From an uncultured Eubacteriales bacterium (GTDB lineage Bacteria > Bacillota > Clostridia > UBA1381): a stretch of 26,465 nt of DNA. Position numbers and translations under genes: made by a program. Positions 13,791-22,421 of the stretch are shown in pieces (within the stretch, counting starts at the first letter, position 1; each line of letters opens with the position of its first letter). The stretch is taken from contig CAJKHT010000038.1 in assembly GCA_905199755.1 (NCBI GenBank), positions 1 to 26,465 of the forward strand, given 5' to 3'. The notes under the pieces were generated by a model, which was not told the DNA's origin, made no database searches, and saw only the letters and a list, made by a program, of their open reading frames with translations.

Positions 13791-15618
13791 TGTCTGTTAC
13801 CTCCAAAATTTCAGTTTGTTTTGTTTGTGGGTTTGCAAAATCAAATGCTTTCACATTGTCCCCGTCAACCTCCAATAGCTTGATATTTGATAAATCCTCG
13901 TTTATGGTAAAGGATAAATCATTTCGTAAATATTTTTCCGACTTGCTGTGCTTGTACGGCACAGCTTTTCCGTCTGCGGTTTTTGCAATATTCGGGTGCG
14001 ACAGTATATCGAATTTTTTATCAATTAACGGTCGCTCGCCACGAATAAAAATAAGGGCGTTGCTGTTGTCCAAAAGACGCACCTCATCAAGCGTTAAAAG
14101 CTCACGCCCGGCGTTTTGGTAATTGGTGTTGCTTGAGCCGTGCTGACCTTTTGTAATACCTCTTGTGCGTGTGTCGATGGTTTCCTTTCCGAGCATTTTT
14201 GAAATATATTCGTGCGTACTTTGCTCATTTCCGCCGAGATACAATAGCGTATCACAGTTACCCGTAATGTTTTCCCAACTGTCATTGAACAGTGCCTTTA
14301 ACTGTGCCATATTCTGAATAATGATACTCACCGAAATTCGCCGTGAACGCATTGTTGCAAGTATGCGTTCAAAATTATCGGGCAATGCGACATTGGCGAA
14401 CTCGTCCATTACGATATGGACCGGAACAGGCAGTTCGCCGCCGTGGTTATTGTCCGCATTGAAATACAGTGCTTGAAACGCTTGTGTATATAACATTCCG
14501 ACAAGATAATTAAAGGAATTATCATTATCGGGAATAACGCAGAATATCGCTCGCTTGCGTTCGCCGAGAGTGCCTATATCAAGATTATCGTATGAAGTCA
14601 TTTTCGCTATTTCCGGCAAGTTAAACGCCGCAAGCCGCACCGCCGCTGAAATAAGGATCGACTTCGCCGTTTTGCCGCTTGCCTGTTTGAAAATTTTATA
14701 TTGCCTTACTGCAATATGCTCCGGCTTTTCGTCCTCCAACCCTTGAAAGAGAATATCCACCGGGCTTTGATAGCCGCTTTCGTCCTCATCCTCAACGGTT
14801 GCTGCGTTTTCGATTAAGAACATCAGCATTTCAAAGGTTTGTTCTTCGGGTGGAGCTTCGTGCAGAAGATAGAGCATTAAAGCAGAATCAAGTGCAATTT
14901 CGGATTTTTCCCAAAAGGGATCGTTTTGTGATGCGTTTTTCGGTGTTGTATTCTGAATAAGGTTTGAAATCAGCTTTATAACATCTTCGTCCTTGCGGAT
15001 ATACACAAACGGATTATATCCGTCCGAGTTTTCCGGCTCGATTAGGTTAAACACCTTGATGTCATAGCCGTTCTCGATAAGCAGCGGTGCGATACTCCGC
15101 AGCATTTCACCTTTCGGGTCTGCGACTATAAATGAGGTATTGCATTGCATTAAATTCGGTTTGGCATAAAACCGAGTTTTTCCGGCACCACTGCCTCCAA
15201 CAACAAGCACATTAAGGTTTCGCCTGTGTTTTTTTGCATTTAATCCGAGCCGCATATTCTGTGAGAGAATAATGTTTTTATAACTGTCCTTATCCATATA
15301 CCGTCGGACAACGCTTTTGACATTGCCCCAACGGGCAGAGCCGTGTTCTTCGCCCGGTCGGCGGTTTTCTCTTGACGAAAAATATACGCCGATACCCATT
15401 GCATATAAAAACAAGAAAATGAGTACGGCTTTTAAGCTATACTCATTCAATGTGATATGCGTAGGGTTATTCATAGCAATGGTCAAACGGTCAAGCAATT
15501 CAAACAGTTTTATGTCCTCCTCATAGCACCCGGCAACCATTAAGGCAAGCCATATAACAAACACTGACAGTATTGCAAGCAAGATATATATTGTCTTTTG
15601 ATTTTCCTGTCTGTTCAC
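13729..15618 (-). CDS. VirD4/TraG-type coupling protein
   Basis: Brings the relaxase-DNA complex to the channel and drives its export with ATP. 629 aa. Two membrane segments (about 9-31 and 62-80), then GEEHGSARWG, Walker A VGGSGAGKTRFYAKP (about 136-150) with DPKGEM following, and Walker B VHIVMDEFANV (about 395-407). The later motif SIIIQNMAQLK is typical of the family. GTG start that overlaps the preceding stop (GTGA), with only a weak AAGGGAT nearby, so coupling is likely. The C-terminus is acidic and disordered-looking (about 600-629), often the region that contacts relaxosome proteins. Confidence 0.93.
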   Translation of the reverse strand: MNRQENQKTIYILLAILSVFVIWLALMVAGCYEEDIKLFELLDRLTIAMNNPTHITLNEYSLKAVLIFLFLYAMGIGVYFSSRENRRPGEEHGSARWGNVKSVVRRYMDKDSYKNIILSQNMRLGLNAKKHRRNLNVLVVGGSGAGKTRFYAKPNLMQCNTSFIVADPKGEMLRSIAPLLIENGYDIKVFNLIEPENSDGYNPFVYIRKDEDVIKLISNLIQNTTPKNASQNDPFWEKSEIALDSALMLYLLHEAPPEEQTFEMLMFLIENAATVEDEDESGYQSPVDILFQGLEDEKPEHIAVRQYKIFKQASGKTAKSILISAAVRLAAFNLPEIAKMTSYDNLDIGTLGERKRAIFCVIPDNDNSFNYLVGMLYTQAFQALYFNADNNHGGELPVPVHIVMDEFANVALPDNFERILATMRSRRISVSIIIQNMAQLKALFNDSWENITGNCDTLLYLGGNEQSTHEYISKMLGKETIDTRTRGITKGQHGSSNTNYQNAGRELLTLDEVRLLDNSNALIFIRGERPLIDKKFDILSHPNIAKTADGKAVPYKHSKSEKYLRNDLSFTINEDLSNIKLLEVDGDNVKAFDFANPQTKQTEILEVTDNEKSEHNSENCESTENSPQG

Positions 15619-18600
15619 GAGGTATCCCTTACTGTCATTGGAATTTGAAGCATAGTATCATTCCTTTCCATAATAAAAATATTGGGGGCAACCCCTGCAT
15701 AAGTTTCCTTATACAAAAGCTGCCCCCAAATGTGTGATAGGCTTATATGGCTGCCGTCATACTCACGGGGACGGATAGAGTTAAACCGAACATTGTAGAT
15801 TTTACACAGGTCATCACGCCTGTCGGGGTCTTTCCATATCCAATCCTCAAAGGCTTGCTTGATTGATGCTTGCTTTTGCTGGGCGATGGTGGTTTCCTTG
15901 ATATTCAGCTTTGCAACCTTGTTACCGTTTTCGTCGTAAATATAATCAAAGATACGCACATCACGCAGATTAAGCGAATCCTCAATAATTTTGTAAGCGC
16001 TGATACGGCTTGTACCATAGGTGTTGGTAGCCTTAACGCCCTTATCGGCACTCTTGCCTTGAATATTCCACTCACCCGTAAGATTTGAATATTTGACCTC
16101 GATTTTGCTTTGCGCATAATAATTCGGCGAAAGAAGCTCAAACACAAACTCCTCGATATACTTTTCGGGTATCCAAGTCGTGCCGAGCTTTACGGAAATT
16201 TCACCCGGCGTTAAGTCTTTCGGCTGTACCTTTTCAAGATATTCCGCATTGACACGGTATTCGGAGCTGTCTTTTGAAAACTGCTCCGCTTGACTTAATT
16301 TTTCACGAACATTGCCCGAAAGGTATTCATCGGCAGTCAGATATTTCGGCTCATATTCCGGCGATATTTCGTGTTCGGGGTTTAGGAATATAACACCGTG
16401 TAAATCCTCATACAGCTGCTGTTCGGTTTTGCCCGATAGTTTCTCCATAAAGGCAATATCTATCTTTGCCTTTTCCGCAAGCGATACCGCCAATGCTTCA
16501 TCAGCCGTATCAACCTTTGTTACTTCATGCTTTGCACGGATAGTCCGTTTTGTAAACATATCCGCTTTGCGTTCGAGTTCTCCATACTCGTCCAATACCT
16601 CTAATGAGCAGAGCAGAAAATAACTGCTGTCCTCCGAAAAGGCAAGAGCATTGCCACGGGAATTGATAAGTCCGTATTTCTTTGTGTAGTTATCATAAAG
16701 CGTGTTCAGCTTTGCCTGCTGTGCCTTAATTTCATCATCGGAATAGTTTTCCGTCTGATATTCGATTAAAGTCCTCACGCAGTCCCGAAGCTCTATCATA
16801 CCTTTGACACGGTTTTCAGCCGTTGCGTTCAGCTCAACCTTACGCATAAGGCTGTTTTCTCTGAAATACACATCGCCGTCAACAACCGTAAAGCTGAAAT
16901 TGCGAACATTCGGGTCTGCCGGGATTGTGATTTCCTCGTCATTTGAAACATCGTCAAATTCGTATTCCGTTATGCTTGCGTGAATATTTTGAATCGCACC
17001 GTCAAGCTGCTCGGCAAGTGAAATATCCTCATTCGGCTCACAGGTAAGCGTAGGACCGAAAGGACCGCTGACCTCTTTGAGTTCGCCCATAACCATATCG
17101 GGATTATCAAGAAAATACTTATTTACAAACTGTCCCGTTTCGTGTTCGGCAACCTCCACCCATTCAGGCATTATATCTGTCATACGCTCTCTTTTTTGCA
17201 AAAACAGAATATCTGCCGTAACCTCTGTTCCGGCGTTTTTCTTAAAGGTGTTATTCGGCAAGCGGACAGCGCCGATTAAATCGGCTCTTTGAGCTATATA
17301 TCTGCGCACCTTTGAATTACGCTTATCCATTGTGCCGGAGGAGGTAATAAAGGCAATAACACCGCCCGGTCGCACCTTATCCAAAGTTTTCGCAAAAAAG
17401 TAATCGTGAATAAGGAAATTATGTTTGTTGTATTTCTTGTCAAGCAGCTTAAAATCTCCGAAAGGCACATTGCCGATTGCCACATCAAAGAAGCTGTCGG
17501 GAAGCTCGGAGTTTTCATAGCCTTGTATGGCAACGGAATTTTTCTGATAAAGCTGCCCGGCAATTCTGCCCGTAATACTGTCAATTTCCACACCATACAT
17601 TTTGCTCTCGCTCATACTCTCCGGCATAAGTCCCATAAAATTCCCGATTCCGCAGGATGGCTCCAAGATGTTGCCCTGCGTAAATCCCATATTGGAAAGC
17701 GCCTTATACATTGCCTTGATTACAACAGGCGGAGTGAAATGTGCGGTAAGCGTTGACGCTCTCGCTTGCTCATATTCATCGGGCGAAAGAGTGGTGTATA
17801 GCTCCTTAAATTCCTCCGACCAATTTTCTTTGGTTTCATCAAAAGCGTCTGCAAGACCGCCCCAGCCGACATACTGCGATAAGATTTCCTGTTCTTCGGG
17901 AGTAGCAAGACGGTGTTCAAATTCGAGATTATGAAGTAAATTTACGGCTTCAATATTCCTCTTAAATTTCTCTTTTGGTGTACCGTAGCCGAGTTCATCA
18001 TTTGTAATTTGGAAATTGTTTCTTTCCGACAACGGTATTTCGGGATATACAACCGTGTTTTGCACTCTCTGCGGCTTTGCCTTTTGAAATTCCGCCGTAA
18101 GATGAGGTTTTGCCTGTTCCGCAATTATGCTCTTGACAAAATCTATACTCTCGCTTCGGAATATGGGAAAACCCGTACTGTTTTGAAAGGTTATATCCTT
18201 TAATGACACCTTGTTAAAATCAGTATTTACGCTGTCTACAACAAATTTGCGGTCATCAATGGTGAGTTCCGTTCCGATAAGGTTTTCGGCGGTTTCGGTT
18301 ACATTATCAATTTGCGATGTTTCCGTCTGTTGTGCTTGTTCAGGCACAACCTTATCCGCTGACAAAAGCCGTTTATAGTTCCTATCCTCATCAGCAATGA
18401 CAACATCATATCCGGCATAGAGCAGCTTGTTGACATATTCGTCCGTAATGTGTTTCGGAAAGCCGCACATCGGGTAGCGTGTTCCGTCGATTTCCTTTGA
18501 GATTACAGTTATATCAAGCACATCTGCCGCCTTTTGTGCGTCATCTCCGTAGACTTCATAAAAATCACCGAGAGGAATAACGGCAACGGTTTTTGAGCCG

Positions 18601-21600
18601 TTGTCCTCCTTGTGAAGCTCGGCAAGGTATTCCGAAAGCGGTTGTTCTTGCGGTTGAGTGTTTATTGCCGTTTCAATTTGTTGCTCCGTTACATATACAA
18701 GCTCATCAAAATTGAGGTTTTGTAAGAATTTTTCCGTTATATTTGATAAATTGTAATAGTATTCCGTATCAACCAAAACATTATCAATATATTTTTCAAC
18801 GGTAAAATTCTCAAGATTTACATCAACCTGTATAGGAAGCTCATCGTCCGTAACAGTCGTATATGCTATGCCTATTTTTGAAAGGTTTGAAAAATCTGCC
18901 GGAGAGTCGTATTCTTCAAGGCAAAATTCATTGATAAGATTTTTTGCGGTTTCAAACTGTTTTTCCCCTCGTTCCTTAGTTATGGCTTTATATAACGCCA
19001 TATCATTATCAGTCAGATTATAGTTTTCACTGTAATCAAGACTTAATTCAACCTTGTCAACAAGTTCCTGTCTTTCGTCCTCGCTCATTTCGGCAAGCTG
19101 TTCTTCCGGTGTTTCCTCTTTAACCTCCTCAATTCTGTCGATATGCGGAAACAGGTTATACTCACCGTTTGCATATTTTTCAAGGTCTTGCACTGCTTTC
19201 TCTCTGTACGGATAGCTCCGTGCATCGGAGGGAGTCTGTGCAAAAAGCTCTTTTAAGTCAGAGAGCATTGTCTGTGTATGAGCTTTATCTCCAAGCTTTT
19301 GCAGAAGCATATCATTCGCTTGATAATAACCTGAACCGTGAGAATACGGTATAACCGTATCTTCTGTTATGTCATATTCATAAGCAAAGTAGACAGAATG
19401 TGCGACTTGTTCCTTTTCGTAATTCGGAATGTTTTTGATTTCCGCTTCATTCAAGTAATTGCGGCTTTTTATAAGCCTGTCGATACGTTTTTCAACCTCG
19501 TTCCATTTAAGCGTTATTTTTGCATAAGGCTTTGTTAAATCGCCGTGACTGAATACAATTCCTTTTGCATCGTAACTTGTATTGCTGACCCCGTCATAAC
19601 CGCCGCCTGTGCCATATTCATTTTTAAGAAAAGCGATTCTTTCCTTTTTGTCGGTATGCGTATCGAAGAATGTATATATGCGATATTTGTTCTCCGAAAC
19701 ATTACTTCCTCGCTGAATCAAACGGTCTATTTCATCATTTGAAATAAAACGCTCTGGCGGGGTGTAGGTAAGCTCTTGTGCTGCAAAGTTTTTTCTTGTG
19801 ATATACAAATCGGCAAGAATATTGTTTATCTTGTGAGGATTATACCACCTAAACTGTGTAATATCCGAGTTTTCATCATACATATCAGATAACTTCTGCG
19901 TAATCGTTTTTATCTCATCCAATCCCGCCGATGTTTTTAATATTTCTGCAATACGCTCTGTACTATCGGGAAAACCTCCATCAAACCATTCATCTTTGAA
20001 CATTTCCCTAAGTTCGGGATAATCGTCAAAATTCAGTTCACGCTTTGTATACCAAAATGTATCTGCTGCTTTTTTGTACTCGTAGCTTTCCATTTGCAAA
20101 AGCGTATCTTTGGGTGCAAATCTTCCTAAATTCAAAAGCTCGTCAATGCGTTTTGCGGCATCTTCCCAAGAAATGAGCTGAGCAGTGTTTATATTTGCCG
20201 TATTACCGTATGAAATGCGTATGCCCTCATTATTCCACCAAGCCGATACCTTCCGTCCGTCAAAGATAAAACCTTTACCGTCCGTCTTATACAGATTTTT
20301 CAGAAATTCAGCTTTACTCTCAACAGCCTTATCCTTTGAAAACTCAATACAGATTTCAATTATGCTTTCTTTATCGTTTGTTCCGTCGCATAAAACCTCG
20401 TCAATAATCTGCCGGGGCATAGAAAAAGCAGCACCGAAAATTTCGTGTGCTGCTCGCTGTACGATTTCTCTCTGTTGTTCTTCTGTCGGAATGAGGTCAA
20501 ACAGACTTAACTGTAAACTACCTCCGGCAGTACGATTTCTTCCGCTGAATGTAAAAGGTTGTTCATCAGTCCCGTCCACATCATCGGGTCTTTCGCTTTC
20601 ATTTCCTCGTTCACGCCCTCGGTCTGTGCCAACCTTTTCACTATCATCTGTATCTGTTCTGTCGCTGCCCTCTGTACTTCCAACAGATGCTCCGTTATTT
20701 TGCCCGTTATCATCAAGCTCGTGTATAGGCTCGGTCGGCTCTGTTTGAGAAATTTCCGCCTCATCTGTCCGTATTTGCCTATCTGTACTTCCGCTTGTTC
20801 CGTTGTCAAGTTCGGAATCAGGTATCCGTTCACTTCCGTGTATGTTATGTCTGTCATAACTATCCGTCCTTTCATTATTTATTGTCGGTGTGCCTTTTTC
20901 TTTGATTTCATTATACACCGCATTTTCCTTTTTCGCAAAATTTTTTTGGTTTTGTATTTCCTCACGCACTTCCGCTCGGATAGTTTCGGATATGCCCCTT
21001 AGCGTTTCCTCCGAAATGCTCGATACCGCATTACCCAAAACCGAGAGCGTTTCCGGCGTGTTGAAGTTCATAATATGCGGAAAGTCCTCACGCTCAAAAA
21101 CATTATCTGCGTTAATTCCGAGTCTTTGAAGTACAATATATGCAATGCTCACTTCCGCAGTCTGCTGAAATTCCACATCAATATTTAATTCGTCCAAGCC
21201 GTCCAAAAAACTGTTTTCTTTTGCGTATTTAAGCTCCGAAAGATAGTCGGCTTTACTGTCCTCAACTGCATTTTGTGCCGCTGAAAGAATTGCGTCCGTA
21301 ATACTGCTTTTATTTTTCAGCTCACCGAATGAATTTTCAAGCGTTTCGATGATGGCATTGTCAAAGCGGCTGTTGTACTGCCAAAGCCGTATCGGACTGC
21401 CGCTTGTGTGCGTGTCGGAAATATCAAAGACATAATCAAGGTATTTGCCACGGTCGCCCTCACGGAGCAGGGCAATGCCTTTACTGCCACGGTTTATCCA
21501 CGCTTTGAGCTTTTTGTTCCAAACATCAATGCTTGCACAAGCCGTTGCGTCCGGTCGCTGGGCATAAATCAAGATTTGGTCTTGAAACGGATATTTGTAT

Positions 21601-21704
21601 TGCCACGCCGCACTTTTCAAAAACGCCGTCCAATTTTCATAGTCGGCAAGGATTTTGCCGATTTCGTTCGACAATGCACTTATATTTTGCAGCTTGCTCG
21701 CCAT
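15615..21704 (-). CDS. Giant ICE protein: ArdC-like, MutS-I-like and N6-methylase modules, helicase half missing
   Basis: 2029 aa. Residues 1-95: QDQILIYAQRPDATACA, VWNKKLKAWINRGSKGIALL, the ArdC-like ssDNA-binding type. About 270-395: a Ser/Asp/Gly-rich linker. About 1045-1105: GDFYEVYGDDAQKAADVLDI with MCGFPKHITDEY, like MutS domain I. About 1290-1510: methylase core with motif I LEPSCGIGNFMGLMP (about 1348) and GNVPFGDF in place of NPPY (about 1411). In relatives the sequence after REYDGSHI (about 1980) continues into a SNF2 helicase; here it changes to SLSHIWGQLLYKETY and ends in IPMTVRDTS, overlapping the coupling protein start by four bases. This is a truncation. ATG 21704 with GGAGGTG upstream. 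Likely role: protection or processing of entering DNA; whether the shortened form works is unknown. Confidence 0.85.
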   Translation of the reverse strand: MASKLQNISALSNEIGKILADYENWTAFLKSAAWQYKYPFQDQILIYAQRPDATACASIDVWNKKLKAWINRGSKGIALLREGDRGKYLDYVFDISDTHTSGSPIRLWQYNSRFDNAIIETLENSFGELKNKSSITDAILSAAQNAVEDSKADYLSELKYAKENSFLDGLDELNIDVEFQQTAEVSIAYIVLQRLGINADNVFEREDFPHIMNFNTPETLSVLGNAVSSISEETLRGISETIRAEVREEIQNQKNFAKKENAVYNEIKEKGTPTINNERTDSYDRHNIHGSERIPDSELDNGTSGSTDRQIRTDEAEISQTEPTEPIHELDDNGQNNGASVGSTEGSDRTDTDDSEKVGTDRGRERGNESERPDDVDGTDEQPFTFSGRNRTAGGSLQLSLFDLIPTEEQQREIVQRAAHEIFGAAFSMPRQIIDEVLCDGTNDKESIIEICIEFSKDKAVESKAEFLKNLYKTDGKGFIFDGRKVSAWWNNEGIRISYGNTANINTAQLISWEDAAKRIDELLNLGRFAPKDTLLQMESYEYKKAADTFWYTKRELNFDDYPELREMFKDEWFDGGFPDSTERIAEILKTSAGLDEIKTITQKLSDMYDENSDITQFRWYNPHKINNILADLYITRKNFAAQELTYTPPERFISNDEIDRLIQRGSNVSENKYRIYTFFDTHTDKKERIAFLKNEYGTGGGYDGVSNTSYDAKGIVFSHGDLTKPYAKITLKWNEVEKRIDRLIKSRNYLNEAEIKNIPNYEKEQVAHSVYFAYEYDITEDTVIPYSHGSGYYQANDMLLQKLGDKAHTQTMLSDLKELFAQTPSDARSYPYREKAVQDLEKYANGEYNLFPHIDRIEEVKEETPEEQLAEMSEDERQELVDKVELSLDYSENYNLTDNDMALYKAITKERGEKQFETAKNLINEFCLEEYDSPADFSNLSKIGIAYTTVTDDELPIQVDVNLENFTVEKYIDNVLVDTEYYYNLSNITEKFLQNLNFDELVYVTEQQIETAINTQPQEQPLSEYLAELHKEDNGSKTVAVIPLGDFYEVYGDDAQKAADVLDITVISKEIDGTRYPMCGFPKHITDEYVNKLLYAGYDVVIADEDRNYKRLLSADKVVPEQAQQTETSQIDNVTETAENLIGTELTIDDRKFVVDSVNTDFNKVSLKDITFQNSTGFPIFRSESIDFVKSIIAEQAKPHLTAEFQKAKPQRVQNTVVYPEIPLSERNNFQITNDELGYGTPKEKFKRNIEAVNLLHNLEFEHRLATPEEQEILSQYVGWGGLADAFDETKENWSEEFKELYTTLSPDEYEQARASTLTAHFTPPVVIKAMYKALSNMGFTQGNILEPSCGIGNFMGLMPESMSESKMYGVEIDSITGRIAGQLYQKNSVAIQGYENSELPDSFFDVAIGNVPFGDFKLLDKKYNKHNFLIHDYFFAKTLDKVRPGGVIAFITSSGTMDKRNSKVRRYIAQRADLIGAVRLPNNTFKKNAGTEVTADILFLQKRERMTDIMPEWVEVAEHETGQFVNKYFLDNPDMVMGELKEVSGPFGPTLTCEPNEDISLAEQLDGAIQNIHASITEYEFDDVSNDEEITIPADPNVRNFSFTVVDGDVYFRENSLMRKVELNATAENRVKGMIELRDCVRTLIEYQTENYSDDEIKAQQAKLNTLYDNYTKKYGLINSRGNALAFSEDSSYFLLCSLEVLDEYGELERKADMFTKRTIRAKHEVTKVDTADEALAVSLAEKAKIDIAFMEKLSGKTEQQLYEDLHGVIFLNPEHEISPEYEPKYLTADEYLSGNVREKLSQAEQFSKDSSEYRVNAEYLEKVQPKDLTPGEISVKLGTTWIPEKYIEEFVFELLSPNYYAQSKIEVKYSNLTGEWNIQGKSADKGVKATNTYGTSRISAYKIIEDSLNLRDVRIFDYIYDENGNKVAKLNIKETTIAQQKQASIKQAFEDWIWKDPDRRDDLCKIYNVRFNSIRPREYDGSHISLSHIWGQLLYKETYAGVAPNIFIMERNDTMLQIPMTVRDTS
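15682..15729 (-). repeat. Hairpin with 9-bp outer stem and GAAA-capped inner stem before the coupling protein gene
   Basis: TTGGGGGCA and TGCCCCCAA pair as a 9-bp outer stem (15682-15690 with 15721-15729). Inside lies ATAAG-GAAA-CTTAT on the minus strand (15712-15699), a GNRA tetraloop stem, with purine-rich and U-rich sides between. It lies within the aberrant tail of the giant protein gene, about 64 bases before the coupling protein start. It may be the remnant of an intergenic regulatory RNA or a DNA structure such as an oriT arm. Confidence 0.6.
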
Positions 21705-21740
21705 TTGTATTTCACCTCCAACAATTTATTTTTGCAAATA

Positions 21741-21893
21741 TTATTTGTTCTCTTTTTCGATAGGCACATATTTTGTGCAAGTCTGCCCGTTATGAAATGC
21801 CATATACGGACACATAGGCTCGTGCGGATCAAGCTTCAATGCGTCCGCACCTGTTTTACAGTTCGGGCATAATTGTTTTTTATCATCATTCAT
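21741..21893 (-). CDS. 50-aa four-cysteine (zinc-ribbon-like) protein
   Basis: Too short for usual gene-finding cutoffs. ATG 21893 with AAAGGAGCGATAA upstream. MNDDKKQLCPNCKTGADALK, then LDPHEPMCPYMAFHNGQTCT. Cysteines at 9, 12, 28 and 39 would bind one zinc. It lies directly upstream of the giant protein gene (36 bp), whose ribosome binding site fills the space, so the two are co-transcribed. Similar tiny Cys-rich proteins are familiar near this gene in Firmicutes ICEs. Function unknown. Confidence 0.75.
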   Translation of the reverse strand: MNDDKKQLCPNCKTGADALKLDPHEPMCPYMAFHNGQTCTKYVPIEKENK

Positions 21894-21896
21894 TTT

Positions 21897-21906
21897 TTAT
21901 CGCTCC
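21897..21906. repeat. 10-bp direct repeat, left copy
   Basis: TTATCGCTCC here and at 22412-22421 flank the transcription unit at 21919-22407. On the minus strand each is GGAGCGATAA; this copy is the ribosome binding site of the 50-aa gene. Confidence 0.5.
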
Positions 21907-21918
21907 TTTTTTGCATAG

Positions 21919-21953
21919 AAAAAGAGCATTGAAATTTGTGATTTCAATGCTCT
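21919..21953 (-). terminator. Rho-independent terminator, leftward
   Basis: AGAGCATTGAAAT (21923-21935) and its 13-bp complement (21941-21953) around a 5-nt loop, with a T-run on the minus strand. It ends the 124-aa gene's transcript and lies before the 50-aa gene. Confidence 0.85.
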
Positions 21954-21972
21954 GATACGATTTTATTTAATT

Positions 21973-22347
21973 TTATCTGCACATCTGCACAGGCTCACGA
22001 AGCCGCTTTGCCATTTCAATGCCTTCGGCTGCTGTTGTGATTTCGCCGTTTTCTATCATTTCGAGCAGCTCTGCACGGTGTTTTGCATTTAAGCAATACA
22101 CGCTCCGGCACAGCCTTTGAACAGTTCCGAGAGTATCACGCTCGGTATTGATAAGCGTTTTCACGATTTCGCCGACTTCATCATTTGCGTTAAGCTGAAT
22201 TTGAAGTGTACGGCGGTTATCGAGGTATATCATACTCGGCACTATCAGTATGCCGATGTTCTGCAAGCTGCTACGGAGTTCGGTTTCTCTGCAAGTCATA
22301 TCTACAAGTAAGTTGTTTGTTATAAAGTTTATTTTTGCTGTCATCAT
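21973..22347 (-). CDS. 124-aa protein of unknown function in its own transcription unit
   Basis: Start ATG 22347 (MMTAKINFITNN) is preferred to an upstream in-frame start near 22458 because GAGGAGCG lies upstream of it and the longer form overlaps the neighbouring gene. The sequence shows a helical, Arg/Glu-rich pattern: RETELRSSLQNIGILIVPSM, DNRRTLQIQLNANDEVGEIV, RLCRSVYCLNAKHRAELLEM, ending in KRLREPVQMCR. It has its own promoter and terminator, unlike the neighbours. I do not recognise the family. It might be a regulatory or antirestriction-type protein of the element; no motif supports either. Confidence 0.65.
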   Translation of the reverse strand: MMTAKINFITNNLLVDMTCRETELRSSLQNIGILIVPSMIYLDNRRTLQIQLNANDEVGEIVKTLINTERDTLGTVQRLCRSVYCLNAKHRAELLEMIENGEITTAAEGIEMAKRLREPVQMCR

Positions 22348-22378
22348 AAAAATCACGCTCCTCTTTTTCTGTAATTTT

Positions 22379-22407
22379 ATTATACTGTATTTTATATCAC
22401 CCTGCAA
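22379..22407 (-). promoter_or_regulatory. Promoter of the 124-aa gene
   Basis: Minus strand TTGCAG (22407-22402), 17-bp spacer, TATAAT (22384-22379). Start about 22372, 25 bases before ATG 22347. Confidence 0.6.
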
Positions 22408-22411
22408 AAAA

Positions 22412-22421
22412 TTATCGCTCC
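22412..22421. repeat. 10-bp direct repeat, right copy
   Basis: Second copy of TTATCGCTCC, covering the last codons (PER-stop) of the LPD28 gene. See the copy at 21897-21906. Confidence 0.5.
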
